Of a stretch of 64,000 nt of DNA, positions 1 to 9,441 are shown one piece after another. Position numbers and translations under genes: made by a program. How positions within the stretch are numbered: position 1 is the stretch's first letter; each line of letters starts with the position of its first letter. This stretch comes from Marivita cryptomonadis (GTDB lineage Bacteria; Pseudomonadota; Alphaproteobacteria; Rhodobacterales; Rhodobacteraceae), in assembly GCF_002115725.1 (NCBI RefSeq), contig NZ_JFKD01000014.1, positions 1 to 64,000 on the forward strand. The letters run 5' to 3'. The notes beneath the pieces were generated by a model, which saw only the letters and a list, made by a program, of their open reading frames with translations, had not been told where the DNA came from and ran no database searches.

Positions 1-130
1 ACAATCACAGAAATTCAAAACACCAAAGATCACCAGCAAGCGGCGGCGTGTCTCTTGTGGGTTAGTGAATGTGTGATGGCCGAAAGTATGGGCCTGCATC
101 CCCCAAAAAACGTCTCTAGTCCCGTAGGAA

Positions 131-156
131 AGAGGGCCGCGAAACGCGCGCCCTCC
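131..156 (-). terminator. Possible terminator hairpin downstream of mtlK
   Basis: Just past the mtlK stop, a GAGGGC/GCCCTC stem with a short GCG/CGC extension is followed on the minus strand by a weak T-rich stretch. The position suits the end of the polyol operon. The stem is imperfect and the T-run short, so this is tentative. Nothing else is recognisable in bases 1-184. Confidence 0.35.
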
Positions 157-184
157 CTTTCTTTTGCTGGTGACAGGGGGTCGC

Positions 185-1687
185 TCATGCCCGCGACAGA
201 TACTCGGTCAACGTGGCGCGCGCGCCGTTTTCCCAGATAAAGGACAGCCACCCGGCGAACGCAGTTGCGAAAGGTTCGTCTTGCGCGAGGTCGCCGTAGA
301 TCTGCGTCTGTTGCAGCCATGCGATCGGCTCTGTCCGTGATCGTTCTGCTGCGGCGACGAGATCGGTCCAAATCGGATCATTCGCTTCGATCATGCTGCC
401 GTCCTCGCGGGTGCCGTGACACATCCGGGCCCAGAGCGCTTCGACCAAAGCCAGACCGGAAATGGTTGCTCCCGCCGCCAGCGCATCGCGCAGAATCGGA
501 AGGATGAATCCCGCATGGCGCGATGACCCGTCAAAAGCGACACGTCGTGTGGTGTCGTGGATCTCGGGGTTGGAGAACCGACGTGTGATCAGGTCCAGAT
601 AAGCCTCGGGCGTGATGCCCGGCACTGCGGAGACATGAGGCGCGATTTCGTCGATCTGAACTTTGCGGAAGAATGGTGCGATTTGGGCATCGGACATGCA
701 GGCGGCAATCGTCGGCAATCCAAGGATTTCACCGGCATTTGCCAAAATCTGATGACCGGCATTCAACATCCGGATCTTCATCGCCTCAAAACTGTGCACG
801 TCTTGTGTAAACGTGGCCCCCACCTTGTCCCAATCTGGGCGGCCCTGACAGAACGCGTCTTCGATCACCCACTGGCGAAAGTTCTCGTGGGTGACGGGGA
901 CCGTATCGGCGATCCCGAGCTTCAATGCGCGCCTGCGCTCCGCGTCGCCGGTGGCGGGCACGATACAGTCGACCATGGAGTTGGGGAAACTGCCGGCGCT
1001 GTCGATCCAGTCTGCAAGTTCGGCGTCGATGCCACGGGCCAGCCCGATAAGGGTTTGCCGTAGAATGGTTCCGTTGCCTTGCAGGTTGTCGCAAGATTGT
1101 CCGGTAAAGGGGGCGTGTCCGGCCTGTTTGCGGTTGCGCAGTGCGGCCACCATCGCGCCAAAGGCCGTGCGGGGTGTATCCGGGTGTGCGATGTCATACA
1201 CGATGTCAGGGTGTGCCATGTCTAGTGCGCCAGTCGCATCGAGGTAATAGCCACCTTCGGTCACAGTCAGCGATACAATGCGGATACGTGGGTCAGACAT
1301 GGCGGCAATCAGTGCAGCATGGCCGTCTTCGACTGGAACGAAATCAATCATAGACCCAATGACTTCGGCCGAGATACCAGCAGGGTCCAGTTCGATCAGC
1401 GTTGTCAGGCAATCCTGTGCCAGCAGCCTGTCGCGCATTCGCGCGTCGCCGGGGCGCACACCGGCTCCGATGATGGCCCAGTCATGGGCCAGCCCCTGCT
1501 GCATAAGACGGTGGAGATACCACGCCTGATGTCCCCGGTGAAAATTTCCCAAACCGATATGCACGATTCCGGGCGTCAGGTCCGCACGTCTATAGGTTGG
1601 ACGGCCAACACCGGCAGGCAACTGGTCCAGAGTGTCCAATGACAGCGCCACTGCGGTGCTTCGCGTGTCCTGTTTCAGCTCATCCAT
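185..1687 (-). CDS. mtlK: Mannitol dehydrogenase family protein (MtlK)
   Basis: A 500-residue, NAD-dependent long-chain polyol dehydrogenase expected to oxidise mannitol or arabinitol to the ketose in the cytoplasm. The N-terminal Rossmann segment carries the family signature IVHIGLGNFHRGHQAWY at about residues 40-56, and the helical C-terminal domain has the conserved KIRMLNAGH block near residue 310. Length matches the family (about 490). The ATG at 1687 was chosen because it opens inside the last codons of smoS (13-base overlap), a normal coupling; an upstream in-frame ATG lies well inside smoS. It is the last gene of the polyol operon, as in Rhodobacter. The exact polyol cannot be read from sequence. 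Confidence 0.93.
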   Translation of the reverse strand: MDELKQDTRSTAVALSLDTLDQLPAGVGRPTYRRADLTPGIVHIGLGNFHRGHQAWYLHRLMQQGLAHDWAIIGAGVRPGDARMRDRLLAQDCLTTLIELDPAGISAEVIGSMIDFVPVEDGHAALIAAMSDPRIRIVSLTVTEGGYYLDATGALDMAHPDIVYDIAHPDTPRTAFGAMVAALRNRKQAGHAPFTGQSCDNLQGNGTILRQTLIGLARGIDAELADWIDSAGSFPNSMVDCIVPATGDAERRRALKLGIADTVPVTHENFRQWVIEDAFCQGRPDWDKVGATFTQDVHSFEAMKIRMLNAGHQILANAGEILGLPTIAACMSDAQIAPFFRKVQIDEIAPHVSAVPGITPEAYLDLITRRFSNPEIHDTTRRVAFDGSSRHAGFILPILRDALAAGATISGLALVEALWARMCHGTREDGSMIEANDPIWTDLVAAAERSRTEPIAWLQQTQIYGDLAQDEPFATAFAGWLSFIWENGARATLTEYLSRA

Positions 1688-2448
1688 TGGCCACCATCCA
1701 CGTTGTAGCATTGTGCAACGATGTACTCAGCATCGTCGCTGGCAAGAAAGACGGCCATTCCCGTCAGGTCATCAGCGGTCCCCATACGTCCGTAAGGAAC
1801 TGAGGCTCCGACTTCGCGCTTCTTTTGCCCCGGGGCCTTATTCTCATACTTGGCAAAGAACGCATCCACACCGTCCCAGTGTTCTCCATCCACCACTCCG
1901 GGCGAGATGGCGTTCACGTTGATGCCGTGCTCGATCAGGTTCAGGCCCGCCGACTGGGTCAGCGAAATGATCGCCGCCTTGGTCGCGCAATAGACTGCAA
2001 CCAGCGGCTCACCGCGACGTCCCGCCTGACTGGCCATATTGATGATCCGGCCCTTGATACGGTGGTCGATCATGTGACGCGCCACGGCTTGCAGGGTAAA
2101 CAGCGCCCCCGCAACATTGATATCAAAGGTCCGCGCGTACTCGGCTCGGGTGATCTCGGTGATCGGGGCGGCGGTAAAGATCGCCGCGTTGTTGATTAAG
2201 ATGTCAATCTGGCCAAGCTGTTCGACACTCGCAGCAACGGCGCTGTCGATGCTGGCCTGATCCGTCACATCCATATGAACGGCAACCGCTTGGTCGCCGA
2301 TCTGGGATGCAGTTTCTTGTGCGCGGGGCAGGTCGATATCCGCGATCGCCACACGTGCGCCCTCCGCGACATAGCGTTCCGCGAAGGCGCGGCCGATGCC
2401 GCGCGCTCCGCCTGTGATCAATGCAGTTTTGCCGTTCAACCGCATCAT
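1675..2448 (-). CDS. smoS: Sorbitol dehydrogenase, short-chain dehydrogenase (SmoS)
   Basis: A 257-residue classical SDR expected to oxidise sorbitol to fructose (or galactitol to tagatose) with NAD. The cofactor motif TGGARGIG is at residues 12-19, NNAA at about 86-89, and the catalytic S-Y-K set is seen as the MASQAG segment followed by YCATK near residue 155. The C-terminus (VDGGQWMS) is typical. It starts in an ATGA overlap with the smoK stop; a second ATG follows immediately. The position between the ABC ATPase and mtlK is the known Rhodobacter smo order, which supports the sorbitol assignment over a generic SDR. Confidence 0.93.
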   Translation of the reverse strand: MMRLNGKTALITGGARGIGRAFAERYVAEGARVAIADIDLPRAQETASQIGDQAVAVHMDVTDQASIDSAVAASVEQLGQIDILINNAAIFTAAPITEITRAEYARTFDINVAGALFTLQAVARHMIDHRIKGRIINMASQAGRRGEPLVAVYCATKAAIISLTQSAGLNLIEHGINVNAISPGVVDGEHWDGVDAFFAKYENKAPGQKKREVGASVPYGRMGTADDLTGMAVFLASDDAEYIVAQCYNVDGGQWMS

Positions 2449-3449
2449 TCGATCCGCAGCCCTTGCGCATCGAATTTGTGCATCTGGTCAAGCTGCGGCG
2501 TCAGGTAGATCGTGTCGCCATGCCGAACCGAGATGTCGCCGGTGATCCGGACGGTGACCATGTCGGCCAGACCGGTGTCATGCACGTGGATGAACGTGTC
2601 AGATCCCAGATGTTCGGCCACACCGACCTTGCCCTTCCATGTGCCGTCACTCATCGACACGTCGATATGCTCGGGCCGGATGCCAGCCGATGCGCCACCG
2701 TATTTCTGGGCTTCAGCACCACCGAAGATGTTCATTTTCGGCGACCCGATAAAGCCAGCCACAAACTCGTTGCGCGGTTTATGGTAAAGTTCCAGCGGGC
2801 TGCCGACCTGCTCGATATGACCGGCGCGCAGAACGACGATCTTGTCCGCCATGGTCATGGCTTCGACCTGATCGTGTGTCACGTAGATCATGGTTGTCTT
2901 GAGGCGCTCGTGAAGTTCGCTGATCTCAAGCCGCATGCCGACACGAAGCGCCGCATCCAGGTTCGACAGCGGTTCGTCAAACAGGAACGCGGCTGGTTCG
3001 CGTACAATCGCACGGCCAATCGCAACGCGCTGACGCTGCCCCCCAGACAACTGTCCCGGACGACGGTCCAGATAATCGGTGAGGTTCAGAACAGACGCCG
3101 CATTGGTGATCCGCTTGTCGATCTCCGCCGCGTCCATCTTTGCCATCTTCAGCGGAAAGGCGATATTCTTGCGCACCGACATATGCGGATAAAGCGCGTA
3201 GGATTGGAACACCATCGCGAGACCGCGTTTGGCAGGCACAAGGTCAGTGGCGTCCTTGCCATCGATCTCGATGTGGCCGGTGGTGATGTCCTCAAGCCCT
3301 GCGATCAGACGCAGAAGAGTGGATTTCCCGCAGCCAGAAGGTCCGACGAAGACTGTGAATTCTCCGTCACCGATGGTCAAATCCAGAGGTGGGATGACCT
3401 GTACGTCGCCAAAGCTTTTGGTGACCTGTTTGAGTGTAATTTGTCCCAT
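2445..3449 (-). CDS. smoK: Polyol ABC transporter ATP-binding protein (SmoK)
   Basis: A 334-residue ATPase of the MalK/UgpC class that powers sorbitol/mannitol import. Visible motifs are Walker [10 protein letters not shown] (about 37-45), the signature [14 protein letters not shown] (about 134-147), Walker [13 protein letters not shown] and the H-loop [13 protein letters not shown]. The C-terminal roughly 100 residues form the MalK-type regulatory TOBE domain ([10 protein letters not shown]). An AAGGA ribosome site lies 9 bases before the ATG. It follows smoG after 25 bases and overlaps smoS by four bases. Confidence 0.95.
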   Translation of the reverse strand: MGQITLKQVTKSFGDVQVIPPLDLTIGDGEFTVFVGPSGCGKSTLLRLIAGLEDITTGHIEIDGKDATDLVPAKRGLAMVFQSYALYPHMSVRKNIAFPLKMAKMDAAEIDKRITNAASVLNLTDYLDRRPGQLSGGQRQRVAIGRAIVREPAAFLFDEPLSNLDAALRVGMRLEISELHERLKTTMIYVTHDQVEAMTMADKIVVLRAGHIEQVGSPLELYHKPRNEFVAGFIGSPKMNIFGGAEAQKYGGASAGIRPEHIDVSMSDGTWKGKVGVAEHLGSDTFIHVHDTGLADMVTVRITGDISVRHGDTIYLTPQLDQMHKFDAQGLRIE

Positions 3450-3474
3450 GGGTCAGGTTCCTTGTTTCAGGTCT

Positions 3475-4305
3475 TTATTTGACGGCGCCGAAGGTCAGGC
3501 CGCGCACAAGTTGTTTCTGGCTGAACCAGCCAAGAATGAGGATCGGGGCGATGGCCATCGTCGAGGCCGCGCTGAGTTTTGCGAAGAACAAGCCTTCCGG
3601 GCTGGAATAGCTGGCAATGAATGCGGTCAACGGGGCGGCGTTGACGGCGGTGAGGTTCAGCGTCCAGAACGCCTCGTTCCAGGCCAGGATGAAGTTCAGC
3701 AACATCGTGGACGCGATACCGGGAATGGCCATCGGTGTGAGGATGTACAGCACTTCTTCCTTTAGAGTGGCCCCATCCATCCGTGCCGCTTCAAGGATTT
3801 CTGCCGGGATTTCGCGGAAATAGGTGTACAGCATCCAAACGATGATCGGCAGGTTGATGAGCATCATGACGACCACCAGACCGGCGCGGCTGTCGAGTAA
3901 CCCAAGCTGGATGAACAGCAGGTAGATCGGGTAAAGCACACCGACCGCAGGCAACATCTTGGTCGAGAGCATCCACAGCAGGATATCTTTTGTCCTGCGT
4001 GACGGTACAAAGGCCATCGACCAAGCGGCAGGCACGGCCACGATCAGGCCAAGGATGGTCGATCCCCCGGCGATGATGATCGAATTCATCAGGAACCGGC
4101 CATAGTCCGACCGCTCCATGACGACGCCGTAGTTTTCGAGCGTCCAGTCAAAGCCGAGGAAGATCGGCGGGCTGGCAATCGCCTGTGCTTCGGTTTTGAA
4201 GCTCGTGAGGATCGTCCAGAGGATAGGGAAGAAGATCAGCAATCCAATCGCCCAGGCAAGGCCGGTATTGATCAGTTTGCGTTGGGGTGTAACAGCGCGG
4301 GCCAT
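3475..4305 (-). CDS. smoG: Polyol ABC transporter permease (SmoG)
   Basis: A 276-residue inner-membrane permease of the MalG class with about six membrane segments; the first spans residues 13-32. The coupling-loop signature EAARMDGATLKEEVLYILTP (about 190-210) is the EAA motif that contacts the ATPase. It pairs with SmoF to form the channel. The start lies 2 bases after the smoF stop, so translation is probably coupled. Length is typical for the class. Confidence 0.94.
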   Translation of the reverse strand: MARAVTPQRKLINTGLAWAIGLLIFFPILWTILTSFKTEAQAIASPPIFLGFDWTLENYGVVMERSDYGRFLMNSIIIAGGSTILGLIVAVPAAWSMAFVPSRRTKDILLWMLSTKMLPAVGVLYPIYLLFIQLGLLDSRAGLVVVMMLINLPIIVWMLYTYFREIPAEILEAARMDGATLKEEVLYILTPMAIPGIASTMLLNFILAWNEAFWTLNLTAVNAAPLTAFIASYSSPEGLFFAKLSAASTMAIAPILILGWFSQKQLVRGLTFGAVK

Positions 4306-4307
4306 GA

Positions 4308-5174
4308 TCAGTTGTCCAGGTTCTTGCCGACGATCCGCATAAGGAAGATCGCGACGATGTTAGCGAGGATGATGGCATAGACACCACCGGCTGAGCCCAG
4401 TCCGACGTTCTGACTTTCAAGCACACGCTGGAAGATCAGGTAGGACAAGGTACGGGTTCCGAACGCGCCGCCCGTTGTGACAAAGATCTCGGCAAAGATC
4501 GCCAACAGGAAGATCGTCTGGATCAAAAGCACAATGGTGATCGCGCGGCTCAGGTGCGGAAGGATGATGTAGAAAAAGCGCTTCAGATGCGGTGCGCCAT
4601 CCATTTCGGCGGCTTCAAGCTGTTCGCTGTCCAGTGACTGGATCGCGGTTAGCAGGATGAGCGTCGCAAAGGGCAGCCACTGCCAGCTTACGATCATGAT
4701 GATCGACGGCATCGCGGCGTCGGACAACCAACTGACTGGCTCGGCCCCGAAGAACCGCCACAAATGGGCGAACAAACCGTTCACAGGATCCATGAACATG
4801 TTCTTCCAGACCAGCGCGGACACGGTCGGCATGACAAAGAAGGGCGCGATGACAAGGATACGGACAATGCCCTGTCCCCACATTGGCTGATCCAGAAGGA
4901 TCGCCAGAAGGATGCCAAGACAGACGGTGATCACCAGCACGCCCAGAACAATAACCAATGTGGTCTGAACGGCGGGCCAGAAGGCGCTGGAACTTACGAA
5001 GCGGACGTAGTTGTCGAACCCTGTCCAACCCTGATCTCCACCGCGCAGCGGCAGATAGGTTCGGAACGAGAACCAGAGGGTCATGATCAGCGGGACCAAC
5101 ATCCAGCCCAAAAGCAGGATAACCGCCGGGCCCATCATCAATCGGGCCGCTGATCGGGATGCTTTCGTCGCCAT
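4308..5174 (-). CDS. smoF: Polyol ABC transporter permease (SmoF)
   Basis: A 288-residue permease of the MalF class with about six membrane spans and the EAA-type loop LEAAEMDGAPHLKRFFYIILP. An in-frame ATG occurs 9 bases upstream (5183) but is abutted directly by the GAGGAG ribosome site; the ATG at 5174 has correct spacing and is preferred. It is separated from smoE by a 137-base gap containing a stem-loop, which probably lowers permease expression relative to the binding protein. Confidence 0.94.
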   Translation of the reverse strand: MATKASRSAARLMMGPAVILLLGWMLVPLIMTLWFSFRTYLPLRGGDQGWTGFDNYVRFVSSSAFWPAVQTTLVIVLGVLVITVCLGILLAILLDQPMWGQGIVRILVIAPFFVMPTVSALVWKNMFMDPVNGLFAHLWRFFGAEPVSWLSDAAMPSIIMIVSWQWLPFATLILLTAIQSLDSEQLEAAEMDGAPHLKRFFYIILPHLSRAITIVLLIQTIFLLAIFAEIFVTTGGAFGTRTLSYLIFQRVLESQNVGLGSAGGVYAIILANIVAIFLMRIVGKNLDN

Positions 5175-5265
5175 GGGATACATCTCCTCTGTTGCCAGCC
5201 CGCGTAGATTATCGCGCTGTCAGAATAGGGCCACGTTCAAAGTGATAGCTTTGGGGTGTTTGGGG

Positions 5266-5295
5266 GGAGAGGGCAGTGCGAAGACCGCCCTCTCC
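5266..5295 (-). promoter_or_regulatory. Intercistronic stem-loop between smoE and smoF
   Basis: A 9-bp perfect stem (GGAGAGGGC pairing with GCCCTCTCC) with a 12-base loop lies just after the smoE stop. There is no strong T-run on the minus strand. In ABC importer operons such hairpins commonly protect the binding-protein message and reduce read-through to the permeases; that role is inferred here. Confidence 0.6.
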
Positions 5296-5311
5296 AACTC
5301 AAGCCGAAGGA

Positions 5312-6616
5312 TTAACGGTAGCCAGCGGCTTCCATGACTTCGTTCGTGATCGCCTGCGCCTTGGCAAGCGCTTCGTCCACAGTCTGCTGACCAGCATAAG
5401 CGGCCGAGAATTCCTGGCTGACTTCAGTTGCCATACCAGCAAATTCGGGGATCGCCACGAACTGGATACCGACATAAGGCACCGGCTTTACAGTCGGGTT
5501 GGTCGGATCAGCTGCGTTGATCGAGTCGAGCGTCATCTGAGCAAACGGAACTTCCTGATACTCAGGTGTTGCGTAGAGCGATGTCCGCGCACCCGGAGGA
5601 ACGTTTGCCCAGCCTTCCTTTGCTGCCACCAGTTCGATGTAGTCCTTGGAAGTGGCCCACTCGATGAACTCTTTTGCAGCAGCTTCTTTCTGAGTACCTG
5701 CCGGGATGGCAAGTGCCCAAGCCCAGAGCCAGTTGGCGCGCTTTTCGACGCCTTCTGCGTTCGGGGCCAGTGCGAAACCAACGTGGTCTGCAACGGTGGA
5801 GTCGTCGCCTGTGACAAAGGATGCCGCAACAGTGGCGTCAATCCACATGCCACACTTGCCTTGGTTGAACAGCGACAGGTTCTCGTTAAAGCCGTTTGTC
5901 GCGTAGCCCTCGGGGCCATAGTCGTTCATCAGGCTGACATAGAAATCCAGCGCGGCTTTCCATTCAGGCTGATCGAACTGAGCATTCCAGTCTTCGTCGA
6001 ACCAGCGTGCGCCGAACGAGTTGCCTGTAACAGTGATGAACGCGCCGCCTTCACCCCAACCGGCCTTACCACGCAGGCAGACGCCGTTGATGTCTTCGGC
6101 AGGGTTATCCATTGCAGCCGCGGCTTCGCGGATGAACTGCCATGTCGGAGCTGTCGGCATTTCCAGACCAGCTGCTTCCATCAGGTCTGTGCGGTACATG
6201 ACCATGGAGCTTTCGCCATAGAACGGTGCCGCGTACAGCGTGCCGTCATGGGACAAACCGTTACGCATCGCGGGCAGGATGTCGTCGACATCGTACTCAG
6301 CCGACAGATCGTTCAGCGGAACAAGCCAGTCGTTCGCACCCCAGATCGGTGTTTCGTACATGCCGATTGTCATGATGTCGAACTGGCCACCTTTGGTGGT
6401 GATGTCCGTTGTCACACGCTGGCGAAGCACGTTCTCTTCCAGTGTCACCCACTCGACTTCGTGGCCAGTCTTGGCCGTGAAGTCGTCGGTGTAACCCTGC
6501 ATGCGGATCATGTCGCCGTTGTTGACTGTTGCGATGGTGATGGTCTCTGCCTGTGCGGCCCCGACCATGATGAGCGACAACGCCGTCGCCGCACGAAGTG
6601 CGTTACTAAGGTGCAT
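5312..6616 (-). CDS. smoE: Polyol ABC transporter substrate-binding protein (SmoE)
   Basis: A 434-residue periplasmic binding protein of the family-1 extracellular solute-binding class, expected to capture sorbitol and mannitol. A Sec signal peptide covers residues 1-23 with cleavage after AAQA. The mature protein begins ETITIATVNNGDM and contains the W-rich sugar-binding segments of the family. A GGGAGG ribosome site lies 6 bases before the ATG. It is the first gene of the transport operon and lies directly downstream of the twin LacI-type operators. Confidence 0.94.
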   Translation of the reverse strand: MHLSNALRAATALSLIMVGAAQAETITIATVNNGDMIRMQGYTDDFTAKTGHEVEWVTLEENVLRQRVTTDITTKGGQFDIMTIGMYETPIWGANDWLVPLNDLSAEYDVDDILPAMRNGLSHDGTLYAAPFYGESSMVMYRTDLMEAAGLEMPTAPTWQFIREAAAAMDNPAEDINGVCLRGKAGWGEGGAFITVTGNSFGARWFDEDWNAQFDQPEWKAALDFYVSLMNDYGPEGYATNGFNENLSLFNQGKCGMWIDATVAASFVTGDDSTVADHVGFALAPNAEGVEKRANWLWAWALAIPAGTQKEAAAKEFIEWATSKDYIELVAAKEGWANVPPGARTSLYATPEYQEVPFAQMTLDSINAADPTNPTVKPVPYVGIQFVAIPEFAGMATEVSQEFSAAYAGQQTVDEALAKAQAITNEVMEAAGYR

Positions 6617-6667
6617 CCGAATCCTCCCTGATTTTTGGATTACCTGAGGGCACTCAACAACAATTCA

Positions 6668-6702
6668 TTTACTCGCGTCAATCAAAATTTTACCCGCGTA
6701 AA
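6668..6702. promoter_or_regulatory. Twin LacI-type operators before smoE
   Basis: Two near-identical 14-bp dyads lie between the regulator and smoE: TTTACTCGCGTCAA (6668-6681) and TTTACCCGCGTAAA (6689-6702). Both have the central CG step usual for LacI-family operators. Their starts are 21 bp apart, two helical turns, so two dimers could bind the same DNA face. The surrounding DNA is AT-rich and probably holds the promoter. I infer that the adjacent regulator binds here. Confidence 0.7.
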
Positions 6703-6707
6703 TTTTA

Positions 6708-7739
6708 TCAGGCGGAATCCCGCATGATCAAACGCGCTGGAAACAGACTTTCTGTCCTGTTTTCAAGGCGCCCACCACTTTCGATCAACCGAAACAAGGT
6801 TTCGACCGCATTGTCGGAAACCGCTGTGTAATCATGTGCTGCGGTGGTCAGTGATGGGCAGGTAAAGCGGGAAAACGGGTGATCGTCATGCGAGGCGACT
6901 CGCAATTGGCAATCCGGGCCACGCCCGACTCGTACACCGCTCTCGTAACAAGCCGATAGAAACCCGATCGCCAGACGGTCATTGCTGCATAGCACGGTAT
7001 TGGTGGGCAGCGACTTTTCCGCCAACACCCGGAACCCGCCCTGGCGTCCGATCTCTTCAAAGCCCCAGCCGGTGCCGTCAATCTTGACCACATGAGGTTC
7101 AAGCCCCAGCCGTTCCATCATCGACAGATATGCTATGCGCCGTTTGTTGGCGTTCGGGTTGGCGGGGGTCCGCATCTCGAAGAAACACGGCGTCTCACCG
7201 GTACGGCTTAGATATTCGACGGTTTGCGACACAAAGCTGTGGTTGTCGGACCCGACAAACGCCTCGCCCATCCCTTCGATGTTGCTGTCGAACAGAACCG
7301 TTGGCACGTGTTTGCAAAAGGTCTCGATGGCCGATTTGTCGGATTGCCGCCCAAGCGGGGCCAACAAAACCCCTGCAGGTTTCATCGATCGCAAACTGTC
7401 GAGGATGTCATTCTCATGCGCCTGATCACCATGCGCGCTGAACAGTGACGGCGTGAAACCTGCTTCGATACAGCGCCCCTCGATCATCCGCACGATTTCA
7501 CCAAAGAACGGGTCCGCAAGGTACGGCACCACGATGCCGATATTCTTGGTCAGCTTTCGGTTCTGGTTCATCGCATAGATGTTGGGCCGGTAGTCGTACT
7601 TCTCGAGCGCCGCCTCGATCCGCATCCGCGTGGTCTTACGCACGCTGCTGGGATCGTGAAAATACTTCGACACGGTAGGCCGGGAAATGCCGCTGATGGC
7701 GGCGAATTCTTCCATGTTCCGGATCTCGGATTGTGACAT
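6708..7739 (-). CDS. LacI-family transcriptional regulator of polyol operon
   Basis: A 343-residue LacI/GalR regulator. The N-terminal helix-turn-helix is FAAISGISRPTVSKYFHDPSSV (split as FAAISGISRPTV and SKYFHDPSSV, about residues 12-33), followed by a hinge and a periplasmic-binding-protein-like effector domain (IGIVVPYLADPFFGEIV). An AGAGG site precedes the ATG by 7 bases. It lies between xylB and smoE on the same strand, so it probably responds to a polyol or ketose and controls the smo operon through the twin operators. Confidence 0.92.
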   Translation of the reverse strand: MSQSEIRNMEEFAAISGISRPTVSKYFHDPSSVRKTTRMRIEAALEKYDYRPNIYAMNQNRKLTKNIGIVVPYLADPFFGEIVRMIEGRCIEAGFTPSLFSAHGDQAHENDILDSLRSMKPAGVLLAPLGRQSDKSAIETFCKHVPTVLFDSNIEGMGEAFVGSDNHSFVSQTVEYLSRTGETPCFFEMRTPANPNANKRRIAYLSMMERLGLEPHVVKIDGTGWGFEEIGRQGGFRVLAEKSLPTNTVLCSNDRLAIGFLSACYESGVRVGRGPDCQLRVASHDDHPFSRFTCPSLTTAAHDYTAVSDNAVETLFRLIESGGRLENRTESLFPARLIMRDSA

Positions 7740-7880
7740 GGTGGGCCTCTGCTTACGTGACGGGTCTGGTTGTATCTGTTTGACAGTTTCTTATCGCGCG
7801 CAAAAAATCAATATTGCACGTAAAGAATGTGACCGGCATGCCAGCCGTGCTGCGCATTGCGGCAGGACGCACGGTTCTCG

Positions 7881-9329
7881 TTATTTTGAAGGCTGGCTTA
7901 ACGGTTTGAGCGCGATGTAGAGCGCGCGGTAGGTCTGCAAACGGTCGCTCAGGTCGTGGACAGGCGCAGGCTCGAACCAATCTGCGACGTCGGGTTGCTG
8001 TCCCAGATCAGACAGGCTCAACGCACCCAAACCACACGCGGCCAACCGGGCCGCCCCCATCGCCGGACCAGCGTCGGACCCAGCCGTACGCCCAATCCGC
8101 TGCCCTGTTGCATTGGCGATGAGTTGCAGCAGAAACGGTGATTTGCTGCCGCCTCCAATCGCAGCCAGATGCGGAAGGTCAGCAATGGTATCACCAAAGC
8201 TCTCCACCGCGTCCGCAAAGGTAAAGGCCACCGCTTCAAGCACGGCACGACACAGCGCAGCGCGATCTGTGCTGTCCTCCAGCCCAAAAAAGCCCGCGCG
8301 GATATGCGGATCACCATGCGGGCTGCGTTCGCCGGTCAAGTATGGCAGGAACGTCGGCACACGTGCCGGGTCCGCACTTTCGGCCAGCGCCACGACGTCA
8401 CCCGCGCTGATCCCCAACTGGCCTGCCAGCCACGCTATTGGTCGCGCCCCGTTCAGCATGGCCGCCATCTGATACCAACGCCCGGGCACAGTATGCGCAA
8501 AGGCATGGACGTATTTCGCAGGGTTCGGATGATAGGCATCGCCCGCAACGAACAATTGCCCCGATGTGCCAAGCGAGATGAACCCACGGCCCGGTTCCGT
8601 CGCACCCAGCGACACCGCTCCTGTAGCCGCATCGCCGCCACCGGCCACAACGGGAATGCCAGCGGGCAGCCCGGTCTCTGCAGCTGCGGCAGCCGTGACC
8701 TGACCCACCACCTCGTGGCCATCGGCAAGCCGTGGCAACCAGCCGGGATCGGTGTCGCTGGCCTCGGCCACCACATGGCTCCAATCGCGCGTCGCCTGAT
8801 CCAGCCACAATGTCCCCGCCGCATCCGACCGATCCGTGGCAAGCTCACCATGTAGGCGCAGGCCGATGTAATCCTTGGGCAGCAAGATATGCGCAATCCG
8901 CGCATGAACGTCAGGCTCTTCCCGCGACACCCACATCAGCTTGGGCGCGGTAAAGCCGGGCAGGGGCAGCACACCTGCAATGGTCCCGATCTCTGGCAAC
9001 GCCGCTTGCAACCGTGCGCAATCCTCGGTCGACCGGCTGTCGTTCCACAAGATCGCCGGGCGCAACACCTCACGCGCGCTGTCCAACAGCACCGCTCCGT
9101 GCATCTGCCCGGACAGGCCAATCCCGGTCACACCAGACAGCGGCATCGTTTCGGCAATCTCGGCCAGCGCCGCACGGGTCGCCATCCACCATGCGTCAGT
9201 CGTCTGTTCAGACCACCCCTGATGCGGCGATTGTACCGTCAGATCGGCGGTGGCTGTTGCGTGAATCGCCGTGCCATCGGTGCAGATCACCTTGACCGCC
9301 GAAGTGCCTATGTCGATGCCCAAAAACAT
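7881..9329 (-). CDS. xylB: Xylulokinase
   Basis: A 482-residue FGGY-family sugar kinase, expected to phosphorylate D-xylulose for entry into the pentose phosphate pathway. The N-terminal phosphate loop is FLGIDIGTSAVKV (residues 2-14); LSGQMHGAVLLD, LWNDSRS and the C-terminal GGGSKSPFLLQLIANATG segment are the xylulokinase signatures. Length is typical. In this locus it supports growth on arabinitol or xylitol, whose oxidation by MtlK-type enzymes yields xylulose. It is divergent from the aminotransferase gene. Confidence 0.93.
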   Translation of the reverse strand: MFLGIDIGTSAVKVICTDGTAIHATATADLTVQSPHQGWSEQTTDAWWMATRAALAEIAETMPLSGVTGIGLSGQMHGAVLLDSAREVLRPAILWNDSRSTEDCARLQAALPEIGTIAGVLPLPGFTAPKLMWVSREEPDVHARIAHILLPKDYIGLRLHGELATDRSDAAGTLWLDQATRDWSHVVAEASDTDPGWLPRLADGHEVVGQVTAAAAAETGLPAGIPVVAGGGDAATGAVSLGATEPGRGFISLGTSGQLFVAGDAYHPNPAKYVHAFAHTVPGRWYQMAAMLNGARPIAWLAGQLGISAGDVVALAESADPARVPTFLPYLTGERSPHGDPHIRAGFFGLEDSTDRAALCRAVLEAVAFTFADAVESFGDTIADLPHLAAIGGGSKSPFLLQLIANATGQRIGRTAGSDAGPAMGAARLAACGLGALSLSDLGQQPDVADWFEPAPVHDLSDRLQTYRALYIALKPLSQPSK

Positions 9330-9342
9330 GCCGCACCATTAC

Positions 9343-9354
9343 GTCAGCGCTAAC
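9343..9354. promoter_or_regulatory. Possible LacI-family operator in the xylB divergent promoter
   Basis: GTCAGCGCTAAC is a 12-bp dyad with one mismatch around a central GCGC and resembles general LacI-family operators. It lies 13 bases upstream of xylB, where it could block the promoter or ribosome loading. It differs from the twin operators before smoE, so a different regulator may be involved. Confidence 0.35.
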
Positions 9355-9441
9355 ATCGACGCAAGCGGCCTGATCGCGTTCTGGAACTGGCACAACGCCG
9401 GAAGCCGGGCTAGATAGGAACCCAACACTAGGGAGGTGAGC

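Noticed and set aside
2421-3482. Long plus-strand frame antisense to smoK
   Set aside because: Shadow of a clear ABC ATPase gene; no recognisable protein.
5276-6631. 451-residue plus-strand frame antisense to smoE
   Set aside because: Codes for no recognisable domain and opposes an unambiguous binding-protein gene.
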